A DNA stretch of 64,000 nt from Mantis religiosa. Taxonomy: Eukaryota; Arthropoda; Insecta; Mantodea; Mantidae. The DNA lies in assembly GCA_030765055.1 (NCBI GenBank), contig CM060958.1, positions 110,987,127-111,051,126 on the forward strand, in the 5' to 3' direction. The notes below the pieces were generated by a model. The model was not told where the DNA came from. It worked only from the letters and a program-made list of their open reading frames with translations, and did no database searches. The translations under genes and the position numbers were made by a program. Shown piece after piece: positions 43,762-54,734 of the stretch (positions are counted from its first letter, which is position 1; every line of letters begins with the position of its first letter).

Positions 43762-43948
43762 CCTCTGTAGCGTACGTTATAGCGTGTCTGTCTCAGTGAA
43801 AGAGGTTCCGAGTTCGAATCTCGGTCAGGGCGAGCTACTGGATAAGGTTTTTCCGGGGTTTACCCTTATCCAGCGATGAAAGTTGCTTAACTGTAAGCTC
43901 TACGGACTCTGGGCTCATTGAGAACTATTTCATCCACCGTACAATGAA
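43762..43948 (+). mobile_element. SINE-B copy 4
   Basis: CCTCTGTAGCGTACGTTATA, GAGTTCGAATCTCGGTCAGG and TGGATAAGGTTTTTCCGGGG. It is shorter at the 3' end than the others. AATAGCTA (43754-43761) and AATAGATA (43949-43956) form an 8-bp duplication with one mismatch. Confidence 0.8.
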
Positions 43949-43956
43949 AATAGATA

Positions 43957-45514
43957 GGAGTGTTCTTCTAATTGTAGCTGCGAATTCTAGGCAGCCAATG
44001 ATCAATGTGTTGGGAGAAGGGGTACCAAGGTTATTGTAGTGTTTCTAGAAACGATGTCAGGGTAATTTTAATATGGACAATGAGGTCATCGCATGTGTCT
44101 CTAATTTAGAATTATGGCGTTCACCACAAGACTAGAATTTGAATTGCAAAGTTAGTGTCATCTAACTTTGGTCTGAGTTCGAGCGATCTGAACATGCTGC
44201 AAACTATAACATCACAATGGAACACATATCATGCAAAGTGCCAAATTTTATTTTGCCTGGGGGGTGAGAAATACATGACAGATCTACAGGTGATACAAAA
44301 CTCTATAGATGAATAACAATACTTACTAGTTGTATCATGGTTCAACTCTTCCACTTTTACCTATATGAAAACAGCTATATTCCGCGCTTCCTTGACATCT
44401 ATTAGTTAAACCCAGTAATTCAAAGGTATAATAGTGAAATCAAGATTTGGTGAATGCTTTTCCAAATGTTTTTAGCGGTACTGATGCTAATAACACCATA
44501 TTTAAATTTATCAGAAAAGTAACACACAACTGTGTAGAAAAAGCAAATGTGCAGCACTTACATGATTTTCTCTGCCTCTCCTTTGACAAATTTTGTCACA
44601 ATTCCTTTTACTACATCTACCTAGTACTAAAGGAAGTAGAAAGTTCGCTAATTTGCCCTGAACTGTTGATGTGTGGATAATTTCGCTAGCGAAAGCTTTT
44701 ACTAGGGCTTTTAGGACCAGAATTAGCCACCGAGGACATTTTCCAATGCACATGAAGACAGCTTCGAGAGTGCGACGTATTTCAGTCGGGAGTGTGGCCT
44801 GCAGTGCGTGTGACTTCAGGCAAGAGCCGTGTACTACCAAGTTGTCTATATAAATGGCGCTCTGAGGATTCAGTCACGAGTAGACCACTCGAGAACAACA
44901 ATGTAGCTGACAGATAGCAAATTGAACTTTTAAATTTACATTGTGACTGTTTATTGAAGGACAAATATACACACAAGAAAAGACTTGGCTGATTTTTACA
45001 AGAATGTCCCTCAAACCAGATTTAAAATGTTGTATTCACTTGCCGCATAGAATTTTGTATGTTTGGCTCGACATTTGTGTACAAACAATGCTTCTTTCTG
45101 TTATGAAATTAGCTAAGTCAGAAGCCCGAAGAACCTTCTCGTATCACAATCTAACATGCAGTCTTCGATCTCAGATTTGCCAGTCATTACGTCCTGACAC
45201 TGATAAACTAGTTAAAGAAAAACGAAACCGAAAATGTCGGAAAATGACCACCCAATTCTGTTCTGAATGTGCCTCCTCCCATTTGAGGCCAAAATCACTT
45301 AATATTTGTTTTATTTACTTTATAACATGCCTGTCCTTCAGATAAACTGAAAGTTGAAGTTTTATATATTTTCTCATAGCAGAGCAAAAATGTAATTGTT
45401 TATCATCTGTGACTAATTGTGTAATTAAAGCAGTCAGCATTAACACTACAACACACGAGATGTAAGTTGTACATTATATTAATACCCGATACGTTTCCTG
45501 TCTTTCGTACGCTG
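43957..45514. other. No assigned gene; TATA and initiator-like pair near 44850
   Basis: Mostly AT-rich. TATATAAA at 44847-44854 is followed 23 nt later by TCAGT (44870-44874) on the plus strand, an arthropod-like core promoter layout, but no coding sequence follows that I can name. The plus frame 45004-45345 (113 codons, Cys-containing C-terminus) is unrecognised. Confidence 0.35.
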
Positions 45515-45600
45515 TCTCAACCCGAACACATCAGACTATTGCTTCCCCTTGGGCCTGGGGCTAATGACCTTACTGGTTTTGCGTCCTTAAACCTCACTTT
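45515..45600 (+). repeat. LINE 3'-tail-like hairpin fragment
   Basis: GGGGCTAATGACCTTACTGG then TTTTGCGTCCTTAAACC resembles the terminal hairpin of the LINE tails at 4395-4813 and 55519-55579 (GATGACC followed by GCGCCCTTAAA). No target duplication is visible. Confidence 0.4.
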
Positions 45601-45847
45601 CTTCCTCCCCCTTGGGCAGCAGAAATCAGCGCGATGACGTCACACGCAAACCTGCATTTCGTTCGGGGCCATATTTGGAGGTTAAAGCTCATGGAGCTGA
45701 CGTCACACCACCACTATCCGTCTTCCCTTGTTCCATTGTATAATCAAAATGTCCAAATACTTTGTTTTAAATTTTATTTATAAGGAAATATGATTAGCCA
45801 TCGCTCACTTTCTTCTCGGGCAGCCAGCCAAGTGAAAAGATGACTAG

Positions 45848-45892
45848 ATATCAACGTTTCGGGAGTGTGCATCTCTCCCATCACCAGGATAT
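45848..45892 (-). ncRNA. Hammerhead-ribozyme-like motif 1
   Basis: Minus strand: stem I 5' arm ATATC, core CTGGTGA, one extra T, stem II GGGAG with a 9-nt loop and CTCCC, then GAAA, a minimal stem III ACGT, T at the cleavage position and stem I 3' arm GATAT. Stem I (5 bp) and stem II (5 bp) pair perfectly. The core differs from CUGANGA by A6 to G, so cleavage activity is probably weak or lost. A self-complementary tiny stem III is what Penelope-type hammerheads have; they are thought to act as dimers. Confidence 0.65.
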
Positions 45893-46132
45893 TTATAAAA
45901 TGTTATAACCACAAATGAAATACTGGATATAACGCAACTAAAAACAAGGACAAAACACTATCAAAATTCGCATTACTGAGCAAAAGACTGTTTTCAGTAA
46001 ATTAAATACCAGGTCAGGAGATGCCGTGAGTATAGAAAATTGTGCCAAAGAAATGTAACTACTTGACTTGATTACAAGCCGTATTGATCTTTGCTTCTTA
46101 ATTCGACGGATTTCCATTTTTAAAGCCGGTTT

Positions 46133-46558
46133 CTAAGAGGAGCTGAACTGAAATCCAGCATCATGATTAAGCGTGCTCCATTCAGAGGAAGTCGCCAAAG
46201 CCTGCTTAATTCTCCGCTCCCAGTAACTGTTGCATTTTGCCAAGATGGTCGTCTCCCGAAAATTGGCTCTATGGCCGTTATCAAAACAATGCTCTGCCAG
46301 TCCAGACTTCCAAGGTTGCATTAAACGAATGCTCCGATCATTTTGGATTATTCTAGTAGCGGTGGTCTTTCCGGTTTGTCCTATATACGGTGTCCCACAC
46401 TCACAGGGAATGCGGTACACTCCCGGAACTTGGAAGTCCAGTTTGTCTTTCACTGGTCTCAACTAATGTTTAATCTTCGGAGGTGGCTTGTTGATGGTCA
46501 TGATGTTGTATTTGGCGAGAAGTCTGCTGATTCTGCCGGATAGGTTACCGATAAGAAT
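46133..46558 (-). pseudogene. Penelope-like GIY-YIG endonuclease domain
   Basis: Reads ISRLLAKYNIMTINKPPPKI, a TAG at the position before LRPVKDKL, then FQVPGVYRIPCECGTPYIGQ, TGKTTATRI, a degenerate ...NDRSIRLMQP (usually EH-R-IRL-Q), KSGLAEHCFDNGHRANF, and AKCNSYWERRIKQALAT. The GVYRIPC-CG-PYIGQTG block is the GIY-YIG nuclease core with its Cys residues, used for target cleavage. The domain is nearly complete, apart from one stop and the missing RT upstream. Confidence 0.8.
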
Positions 46559-46562
46559 CAGC

Positions 46563-47610
46563 AGAACATTTAATTTTTCAGTGTGGCTCTATTCATTCTA
46601 AAGATTTTACAGTTTGATAATAAAGTACTAAACAATAAGATATTAAACCTAGTCCTACTCAACCTACTAAAATTTTAATTAAATTATTCGGAATTTGTTT
46701 TATTTACATAAATAATTTCGACAACTTTTATTGGCGATGCAAAGTTCTCCCGGGCAGCTAGTACTAATTAAAATTATAAAATTTCTTGCCCCCGGAGCTC
46801 ACACTTAGTTACATTTTCCGAAATATCAACCAAAATATATTTTTATTCGGGTTATTTATAACTATACTTAAATTTCTTGCGCAATCTCTAACATTCCTAT
46901 GATCGGCTTGAAAATTAGCAAAGAAGAAACTAACATAAGTATGATAACTATGTATGACACTCGAATGCTGGTTTGAGCAAATGAGGAACAGTTAGAGATG
47001 AAAATTCATGAAGGTAACCTCACAACCATTCATTAGAACATGAAGACACAGAATAGGTATTAAACTGTCTCATTAAATTTTAACTACAACTAAGATGGAA
47101 CATAAAGATCACGTGATATGAGTAATAAATTAAACTGGTTTAATACTTCACAAAAGCAGCGTTCATGTTTTCCTAAATAACTTCCGACACCATTAACAAC
47201 TCCTGGAATAACTCTTGTGAGAGTACAGGTATGATATGCGATAAAAAATAGAATTAATTTACATCGAGGACTGTTGCAAAACTCTTCAAAGTCTGGAAGG
47301 TGTGAAATCAGGATGATGAACAAGTTGGGAAGCCTAAAGCTGCACTAATTGGATGGCTGGAGAGACGGTCTGCTTGCTGCTGATTATGGAATCGCAGCTT
47401 CCGTTGTATTGAAGTGCGCTATATCGATAGACCTTCCCTCGCAGACATGAAAAGCTCACGGTCTAATTAAACTCAGATATGTACACCTGGTTTGCTACCA
47501 AATATTGAACAGCGTGTTTTTCATGATAGATAAACTAAAAATGATGGTTAATGTGTTCAAATCATATTTATTGGCCGCTAGGTTGGGCGGTTCGGGCAAG
47601 AGCTAGGTTC
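46563..47610. other. No recognisable feature
   Basis: AT-rich non-coding sequence. Nothing assigned. Confidence 0.45.
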
Positions 47611-47614
47611 ATAT

Positions 47615-48023
47615 TGTGAGTGTGGGTTCGTCAAATTAAAAGTCCAGGTTACAAACACCAAAAATTGCTCTTTATTTCCGTAGAAACACACTTTGTCAAT
47701 CTTTAGAGTCGCTGAATTACGTCACATACACAATACAACTTGCGAGGAAAACGACCACAACACAGCTCACACAGCTGTTCGCACAGCGAGTTCAACTAAC
47801 AACTGACTGAGAGTGGCAGACGGCGGATCCTTTTATAGCTACTCACTATTCCAGGAACTCGTGGAATGTTCTCAATCAAGTCGACGCTAGAAGAAAGACG
47901 AACTCTCTAGAAACCCGTCTCCTTTCCCCCACCGTTTCGGCAAGCTTTTATCTCCGCAATGCACTGCTCGTCTCTTTGAACTCATCGCCCGCGCCGTTTC
48001 GAATCAACAATGCGTTCGCGACA
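47615..48023 (-). mobile_element. Solo LTR of a related Gypsy family
   Basis: 409 bp, TGTGAGTGTGGGTTCGTCAA to GCGTTCGCGACA. The first 80 bp parallel the 10.8-16.4 kb LTR (GGGTTCGT-AAAT-AAAAGTCCA, CTCTTTATTTCC). On the minus strand TATAAAAGGAT is followed by TCAGTCAGTTG, the same promoter layout. The flanks ATAT (47611-47614) and GTAT (48024-48027) are a 4-bp duplication with one mismatch. Confidence 0.75.
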
Positions 48024-48394
48024 GTATGATGTCAACTTTCACTCCACTTTTATAAATGAGCAACTAAGTAGATAATCTTCCCAAATATTATTCGTATTAG
48101 TGTAGGCAAGGAATGTACCCCAAAGAAAAATGTTTATCATTTCCGACACAATTTCTATATCCTTAATTCTGTTTATTCTAACTTATTTTCTAACTGAAAA
48201 AATATCCAGTTTCATCTTCTGAAAATTCCCAGGACCACTATTGTTATTATTTATTTACTAATTTTAATTCGGTAATATAGTAGCAAGCAGTCAAAATACT
48301 GCATTTGCTTCAAATAGGAATAAGACTACACTTGATTTTCCCATTGTGGACATTTTCTAAATATACTAAAACAAAGAGGAGAAATTTGTGTGTA
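48024..48394. other. No recognisable feature
   Basis: AT-rich spacer. Confidence 0.4.
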
Positions 48395-48508
48395 TATGTG
48401 TGTGGTGTGGGGGCTATAAAGTACCATTTTGCCGTCGCCTGTGGTGAACCCAGGTGGCCTTGATGAGAGCCAAGCGCTGTATCTACTCAGCCTTGGCACG
48501 GCCATACA
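48395..48508 (-). mobile_element. SINE-C copy 3, truncated
   Basis: On the minus strand GGCCGTGCCAAGGCTGAGTA, then GCTTGGCTCTCATCAAGGCC and a diverged B box (GGGTTCACCACAGGCG). Only the tRNA-like head and about 40 bp of body remain. Confidence 0.6.
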
Positions 48509-49089
48509 TGAATAAATATTAAATTAAATTGTCTTCAGATTTCTATTGCACCGCGAGAAATACACAAATCTTTAAAATGCATATAACCATAACATATTTC
48601 CCTCCTTTGGTTCACAAAATATTAAATAAAAACGCTTGAGGTTGCAGAATTAGCAATAATTTACTTATTATTTATTTATATTATTTTCTTGTTACAAATT
48701 CTCAAAAAGCTATATTATTTGTTAAAATCTGGCCATAAAACATAATAAAATGAAGATAAATGATTCCATACTCCTAAGCCCATTCAAGAGAGCCATAAAT
48801 CCATTTATGAGAAGCGTATTGCTAAATTTAATAGGAATAAAATTCATGTAATTTTTTAGATAATTGTATTTGAACGCGTACTTTTCTTGGTAATTAAGTA
48901 TTTTAAGCTAATATTGTTTTTGATTATTTCTTGTTAACGTGGTTAGCAATATTGTAAAATGCCTTTCTGTAATGCAGAGGATAATTATTTAATTGCCTCA
49001 TAAGTAGTCAAACAAGTTGCTTCTCTTACTAAATTAAGCATGACTAGAAATGTCTTATTTCGCGAAAGGTTTATTTACTTTCATTATTT
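48509..49089. other. No recognisable feature
   Basis: Very AT-rich. No assignment. Confidence 0.45.
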
Positions 49090-49090
49090 G

Positions 49091-49905
49091 TGAGGGCTGA
49101 ATAACAAAGAGAGACCGACTTTCATTCACAGATGTTTATTACTGCAATTCAATGTTTACATGATCTTTTTCAAAGTAGTTCCCTCCTACTTCAATGCACT
49201 TTTTATATCGCCTCTGACAGTCCTTGAACACGTACTGCAGACTATTCTTTGTCAGGTCCTTGAGAATCACCTCACTTTCCTTGAGCACTGCTTCAGACTT
49301 CTCAAATTGAATACCCCTAATCTTTGCCTTTAGTGATGGGAATAAAAAATGTCACAGGGTGCATTATCGGGGCTATAAGGTGGATATGCTACACAGGTAA
49401 TGTTGAATCGAGCCAGAAACTGCATGAATTGATTTGAGACGTGAGGCCGTGCATTGTCATGATGAAGTCACCGCCCAGTCCGAGAAAGCTCTGGTCATTT
49501 CTTTGTAATGTGCTTCCTCAGTGTATCCAATACTGACGTGTAGTATGCTGCTGTAACAGTCAGTTGTTGCTAAATATCTTGCAAAAATTAACGCAAGGTG
49601 TATCTCTCACCCTCACTAAAGTCTGGATTAAGCCCCATGTGACATTTTTCTATTTCCTAACTTGAAGAAACGGCTTCGTGGGAGACATTATCCATCATCA
49701 GAAGCAGTGGTGAAGGCTGCGGAGGATATTTTGAAGGATCTCTCAAAAATAGTTCCCAGCATGTCTTTTGAAGACTGTAAGAAACGCTGGGACAAGTGCA
49801 TCGCTTTCGGGGGAGACTATTTTGAGAAGAACCATTAGAATTATGAGGATGAGTAAAGGTACGTTGTCAAAAAAATTGTGATCACTCTTTATTAAACAGC
49901 CCTCG
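49091..49905. mobile_element. Chimeric mariner: two 3' halves in opposite orientation
   Basis: Left half (49091 to about 49575) is a minus-strand 3' half of one mariner subfamily. Right half (about 49580-49905) is a plus-strand 3' half of family A. The ends are TGAGGGCTGAATAACAAAGA and, as reverse complement, CGAGGGCTGTTTAATAAAGA, so the product has two 3'-type inverted ends and no 5' half. Left-half minus protein: LHHDNARPHVSNQFMQFLAR and PPYSPDNAPCDIF. Right-half plus protein: RLRGRHYPSSEAVVKAAEDI and KKRWDKCIAFGGDYFEKNH. Confidence 0.65.
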
Positions 49906-50265
49906 TGATTTTAGTAATGTTTGAAAATTTTCAACATGCAAAATCAATTTACAGATTCAAAAGTAAATTAATAGCAAACACAAATAGGGAAAATTAAAGC
50001 AAGGATACAGCATAAAGCCACTACCTTAAGTAATTTAAAACTTACACTTTAGATAGATCAGGGTGACAAACAGTTGTATTTTTGTTGTTGCTAAAAGCAT
50101 AAGTTGAGCGCTCGGGTACCAAGTAAGTTCGGTAAGTTTCGTCTAACTCCGTAAACACAAATGACAACTTTGAAACTTGTAATGCGCTACACACTGACAT
50201 CTAGCGGCTAATACGCTAAGCTTCATAATGTCCACCATATTTCATTTTGAACAACTTCGAGGTTA
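49906..50265. other. No recognisable feature
   Basis: AT-rich; it may be the non-coding part of the transposon whose transposase C-terminus follows. Confidence 0.35.
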
Positions 50266-50282
50266 ATTAGCTAAGCCCTTTA

Positions 50283-50648
50283 CAACAAAGGTATGTTGTG
50301 GATGTTATGGCTCTCGAAAGGGGACACATTATTATTCGTCTACCTCCGTATAACTGTGATCTGAATGCTATTGAGCTGGCGTGGGCAAAACTGGGGAATG
50401 TTTTCAGAGGATGCAACGTTACTGGTGATATGTCGGCTCCACATCTGCGGAAACTTGCTATAGAAGCATTATCATCCGTAATCACAACGCATTGCTAGAA
50501 GGTCCAAGAGCTGGAAGTGAAATATTGCAGAAACGATCGTGTAATGGAAAATGCAATTGATGAAATCATCATCAACACATCAGAGGATACTAGTGATGAA
50601 AGTGATGCACCGGACTGCAAGAATCACACACTGAATGAGTATTTATAA
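50283..50648 (+). pseudogene. IS630-related transposase C-terminus
   Basis: Continuous plus frame: ERGHIIIRLPPYNCDLNAIE with the catalytic Glu in LNAIELAWAKL, then GNVFRGCN, HLRKLAIEALSSVITTHC. One TAG (50496-50498, where Trp is usual) precedes KVQELEVKYCRNDRVMENAI and an acidic tail ending LNEYL at 50648. This is the C-terminal third of the same type of protein whose N-terminal half lies at 2504-2941. The first two catalytic residues are not present upstream. Confidence 0.6.
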
Positions 50649-50649
50649 T

Positions 50650-51375
50650 TGTCATAATATTTATTTTATAATTTTATGTTATATAAATAGTAAGTATATA
50701 AATATACAGCTTATGGGATCGGGTTCATTTCACTATTTGTACACATATCGCACACTTGAGGCGCATAGCTTCGCTTATCTTACACGCTATTTTGCTGAAT
50801 TGTGTTTTTCAAGGTTGGCCACACTGCAGAAACAGAAGCTCTCGCTTCTTTCATTCTGCTCGCACCACACCGTAAATCCAGCGCTCAACTTATCGTGGAC
50901 ATAGAGTATAGTAACCTCAATATAAAAATGTTTAAATCCAGAAAATATTTAAAACAACTCCTGCATCTTATAGAAAGGATTTGCTATTAAGATAGGTATT
51001 AAGTTCCTTTTGAAGCAGTTGACGCACTTTTAAGACGATCAGGCAAACAATTAAATAATTGTAATAACATACGTATTATCAAAATTGGTGTCTTGTGAAG
51101 TTACATCTTCTTCGTTATAAATTATTTGACGTCATTTTATGACAGTAGTGATTAATATTACAGCAGGTAGTCATGCAAATTTTCCTTCATATAGAAAAGA
51201 CAGTTCGAAACATAAGGAAGTATAAGTGTACACATTTCAATAAATACTAATTTACAAAGCGCAGTAGGCGAAGTTCTACATATTATCTTTACATCCCTCT
51301 TTTGTAAATTGAGCAATTTGTTAGCATAAGTCTAGTTGCCGCACATAATTTTGTTGGTTATAGCAATTACTATAA
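50650..51375. other. No recognisable feature
   Basis: AT-rich non-coding sequence. Confidence 0.45.
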
Positions 51376-51377
51376 TA

Positions 51378-52644
51378 CGAGGGTGGTCACAAAAAGTTTC
51401 CGACTTAATAAAGATACAAGACATCTTTTCAGATATATTTTTTTCAACGTAGTCTCCTTGTAACTCTACACACTTCTACCAGTGGTGCTTCCATCTCCGT
51501 AACCCGTCCAAATGATAATCGGCGTTTTTCTCTGCAAAATAATTGTTCACGAAGGCGATTACCTCTTCAGTTAACGAAAATCTCTGTTCTCCGAGCGCAA
51601 TTTTCAGATGAGGGAACAAAAGGAAGTCGCTTGTAGCTAGATCTGGTGAGTGGGACGGATGGTCAAGCATTCAAACCGTCACATTCGTGGATTTCCGTCA
51701 TTACAACCGCTGAAGTGTGAGACGGTGCGTTGACTTGGTGAAATAGGATTTTCTTTTTCTGCAAATTTGAATGTTTTTCCTCAAGTTCTATCTTCAGCTC
51801 GTTAAGTAATGATGCGTAGTATGCTCCTGTAATGTTTTTTTTTTCGTTTCTGAAGATAAAAGATTAAAATAGCTCCATGACTATCCTAAAACAGATGGCA
51901 TCACTTTGCCAGCCAAAATGAAAACAGTTTTTTTGGGGGGAGGAGCAGTTTCCCTCTTTGCAGTCCATGGTTTGGACTGTATTTTGTATCTGGAATATGA
52001 AGCTGTATCAAAGTTTTATCTGTAGTAATTAATCGGCACCAAATCTCGGATTCATTGGGCCTAAACTGCGCAAATGGAAACCTTCATTTGAACACATTTT
52101 TGGGCAATGGTGAGCATACGCAAGGATAACTTTCTCATGTTCAAATGTTGATTTAATATGTAACAAATACGTACTTTTTACATACTCATAGCCTCTGCTA
52201 TCTCTCTCACATTAATTCGGCGGTCGTCTAGCATCATTTGCTGAACTTTGGCGATGTTTTCTTCGGTAATTGCAGTTCTTGAACGTCCCGAATGTTCATC
52301 GTCTCCCAAGCTCTTACGGCCACATTTATATTCAGCTGCCCAAATTTCACCGTGGTAAATAATGGTGCAGAGTCCCCATACACGGGATTCAAGTCATCTT
52401 TGATTTGCGTAGACGTATTGCGTTTCAAAAACAAATATTTAATGTCAGCTCGATACCCGGTTTGTCCATTTTCATAAAAACTTCACATCAACTCACTCAA
52501 ATGACTTACGTAACAACTGAGCGTCCAAAATAGCTGAAACTTTGGTGAGTAGCTGTCAACAAATGAACAAGGAAATTCGCTAGCTTTTATTTACCAGTGC
52601 TGCCATTTTCATGTTGATGTCGGAAACATTTCAGACCACCCTCA
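51378..52644 (-). mobile_element. Mariner family C copy 2
   Basis: About 1,267 bp. The left end CGAGGGTGGTCACAAAAAGT follows a TA. The right end as reverse complement is TGAGGGTGGTCTGAAATGTT, with its TA lost. The decayed transposase includes MFLKRNTSTQIKDDLNPVYG (52234-52434) and HPSHSPDLATSDFLLFPHLK (51476-51670, third catalytic Asp). There are many frame breaks between them. Confidence 0.85.
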
Positions 52645-53492
52645 AATAACTTCCACCCTCGTGTAACTTCATTAATGATGCTCTATCTGCCTTTTGTCGT
52701 AAAATACGTAACGTATATGGTCCCTTAGCTTTTTATATGTGTTTTAGAGTCCAGATCTTTACCAAGGTAGATACCTAAAAATCTCGCGCTGTTGTCAAGA
52801 CCATTACTTATCAAGAATTTTAAATGTTCAAACTAAAATAATACACTGTAACAGAGTGTTCTCACCTAGAGTTGAACTATTCTAAACTCAAATAAAAGAG
52901 GGCAGAAGGAATTCAATCTGGCAATCACCAGATTCTCTAACAGAACTGCAGGATGAGCTATGAGGAAAAACACAGAAGGATTTGGAAGCTATCCAAAGTG
53001 GGGTACATTCAGAAAGCGTCTGTAAGTCGCATGGAAAGCAGAGATCCAAAACCATCAGTAAATTGTTACTCAGAATGCCAAATCTATGTACCGTGTCATC
53101 CAGGCCAAGATTGGTAGCACTAATAAAATAAAAGAATGAATTTTGAACAAGTAACAAAGGATGTTACATTTTATGTGCTGACACGGACATTTTCTTTTGA
53201 GTGGGAAATAAAAGCATCATCCCTTTCGCTTTTCTTATAAGAGAGATTCGCATTTCTGTACAACCTCAGCTATAAATTCTCTACATTCAAGTGAATAAAG
53301 CTTTACTGTTGTTTAGATGTCTTAAAGGCTTACTCTGTAACGTTTTTCTGTTATGGTAAAGTGTGTATTTGCTTTTAAGGAACCAAATTGCTTAAGTCCA
53401 ATTGTAACATGTTGCTTGTAGTTTCTAAGTTCAACTGTCAAAGTGATTATTTAAATACATCTAAAGATGAAAGCACTGTATTTGTACTCATT
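52645..53492. other. Mostly featureless; short LINE-like scrap on the minus strand
   Basis: At about 52690-52830 the minus strand decodes RFLGIYLGKDLDSKTH then KLRDHI with frame changes. This resembles the segment after the reverse transcriptase domain of LINEs. The rest shows nothing. Confidence 0.3.
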
Positions 53493-53494
53493 TA

Positions 53495-54732
53495 CGAGAA
53501 TAGTCAGATAGGTTTCCGACTTTAACATGAAGATGGCAGCACTCGTAAATAGAAACTAGTGAATTTCGTTATACATCTCTAGCAGTTACTCACCAAATTT
53601 TCAGCCATTTTGGGCGCTCCTTTGTTATGTAACAGTCGTTTGAGTTAGTTTATGTATATGTTTTTATGAAAATGGACAAAATCGAGTATCGGGTTGTTAT
53701 TAAATATTTGTTTTTGAAAGACAAAATGCCTACGCAAATTAAAGATGAGTTGGATTCTGTGTATGGGGACGCTGTACCATCATTTACCATCGTGAAATTT
53801 TGGGAAGCTGAATTTAAACGTGGCCGTAAGATTTTTGGACAGGATGAACTTTCGGGACGTCCAAAAACTGCAACTACCGACGAAAACATCGCCAAAGTCC
53901 ACCAAATAGTGATAGTCGATCGCAGAATTAATGTGAGAAAGATAGCAGAGGATAAGAACATGTCAAAAGAACGTGGTTATCACATATTAAGTCAACATTT
54001 AGACATGAAATCCGTGCGCGCGTTGGATGCCGCCTTTGCTCACGTCAGACCAAAAACTTTTTCGAATGAACATTTCCAACGCTCTGTTGGCGCTGTTTAG
54101 GCGCAGAAAATGCGAGTTTTGGCGCCGATTATTTACTGCAGGTGAACCCTGGATGCACCATTATATGCACGAAACAAAAATATAGTCAAAAAGGGGGACT
54201 GCAAAGGGGGAACCGGCTTCAAAAATAAAAAAGCCTTTTTTCTTTGTGCTGGGAAAATGATGCCTTCTGCTTTTTGGGATAGTCATGGAGTTAATTTTTC
54301 GATTATCTTCCAAAAGGAAAAACCATTACAGGAGCATTATATGCAGCTGGACAAACTAAAGGTACAACTGGTGGATAAATGGCCGCATTTTTAGAAAAGC
54401 AAAATCCTTTTTTACCAAGACCACGCACCGTCTCACACTTCAGTGGTTGCAATGGCGAAAATCCACGATTTACGGTTTGAACTGCTTGACCATTCAATTT
54501 ACTAACCATATCTAGCCCCAAGCGACTTCTTTTGTTCCCTCATCTGAAAATTGCGCTCGGAACCTTCGTGAACAATTATTTTTCAGAGAAAAACGCCGAC
54601 GGGTTACAGCGATAGAAGCATCGCTGGAAAAAGTGTGTAGACTTGCAGGGAGCCTTTGTTGCAAAATAAAAAAGATCTGAAAAAGAGTGTCTCGTATCTT
54701 TATTAGGTGGGAAACTTTTCGGACCACCTATG
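53495..54732 (+). mobile_element. Mariner family C copy 3
   Basis: 1,238 bp between TA dinucleotides (53493-53494, 54733-54734). The left end is CGAGAATAGTCAGATAGGTT and the right end as reverse complement CATAGGTGGTCCGAAAAGTT. The 5' region CCGACTTTAACATGAAGATG matches copy 4. Confidence 0.85.
53666..54680 (+). pseudogene. Mariner C transposase, copy 3
   Basis: The longest intact N-terminal frame of the family (53666-54100, 144 codons): MDKIEYRVVIKYLFLKDKMP, TQIKDELDSVYGDAVPSFTI, SGRPKTATTDENIAKVHQIV, RRINVRKIAEDKNMSKERGY. Downstream broken frames keep ILFYQDHAPSHTSVVAMAKI (second catalytic Asp) and LAPSDFF (third). Frameshifts and stops occur after 54100. Confidence 0.8.
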
Positions 54733-54734
54733 TA

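Larger units (their letters stand above)
45795..46562 (-). mobile_element. Penelope-like retroelement fragment
   Basis: On the minus strand a GIY-YIG endonuclease frame (46133-46558) is followed by a non-coding region containing a hammerhead-ribozyme-like motif (45848-45892). Reverse transcriptase plus GIY-YIG with hammerhead motifs in the terminal repeats is characteristic of Penelope-like elements. The RT part is missing here, and the outer boundaries are approximate. Confidence 0.7.

Noticed and set aside
45004..45345. Possible piggyBac-like Cys-rich C-terminus (KEKRNRKCRKMTTQFCSEC)
   Set aside because: Only a loose resemblance. The Cys spacing does not match the usual ring-type finger and no catalytic part is nearby.
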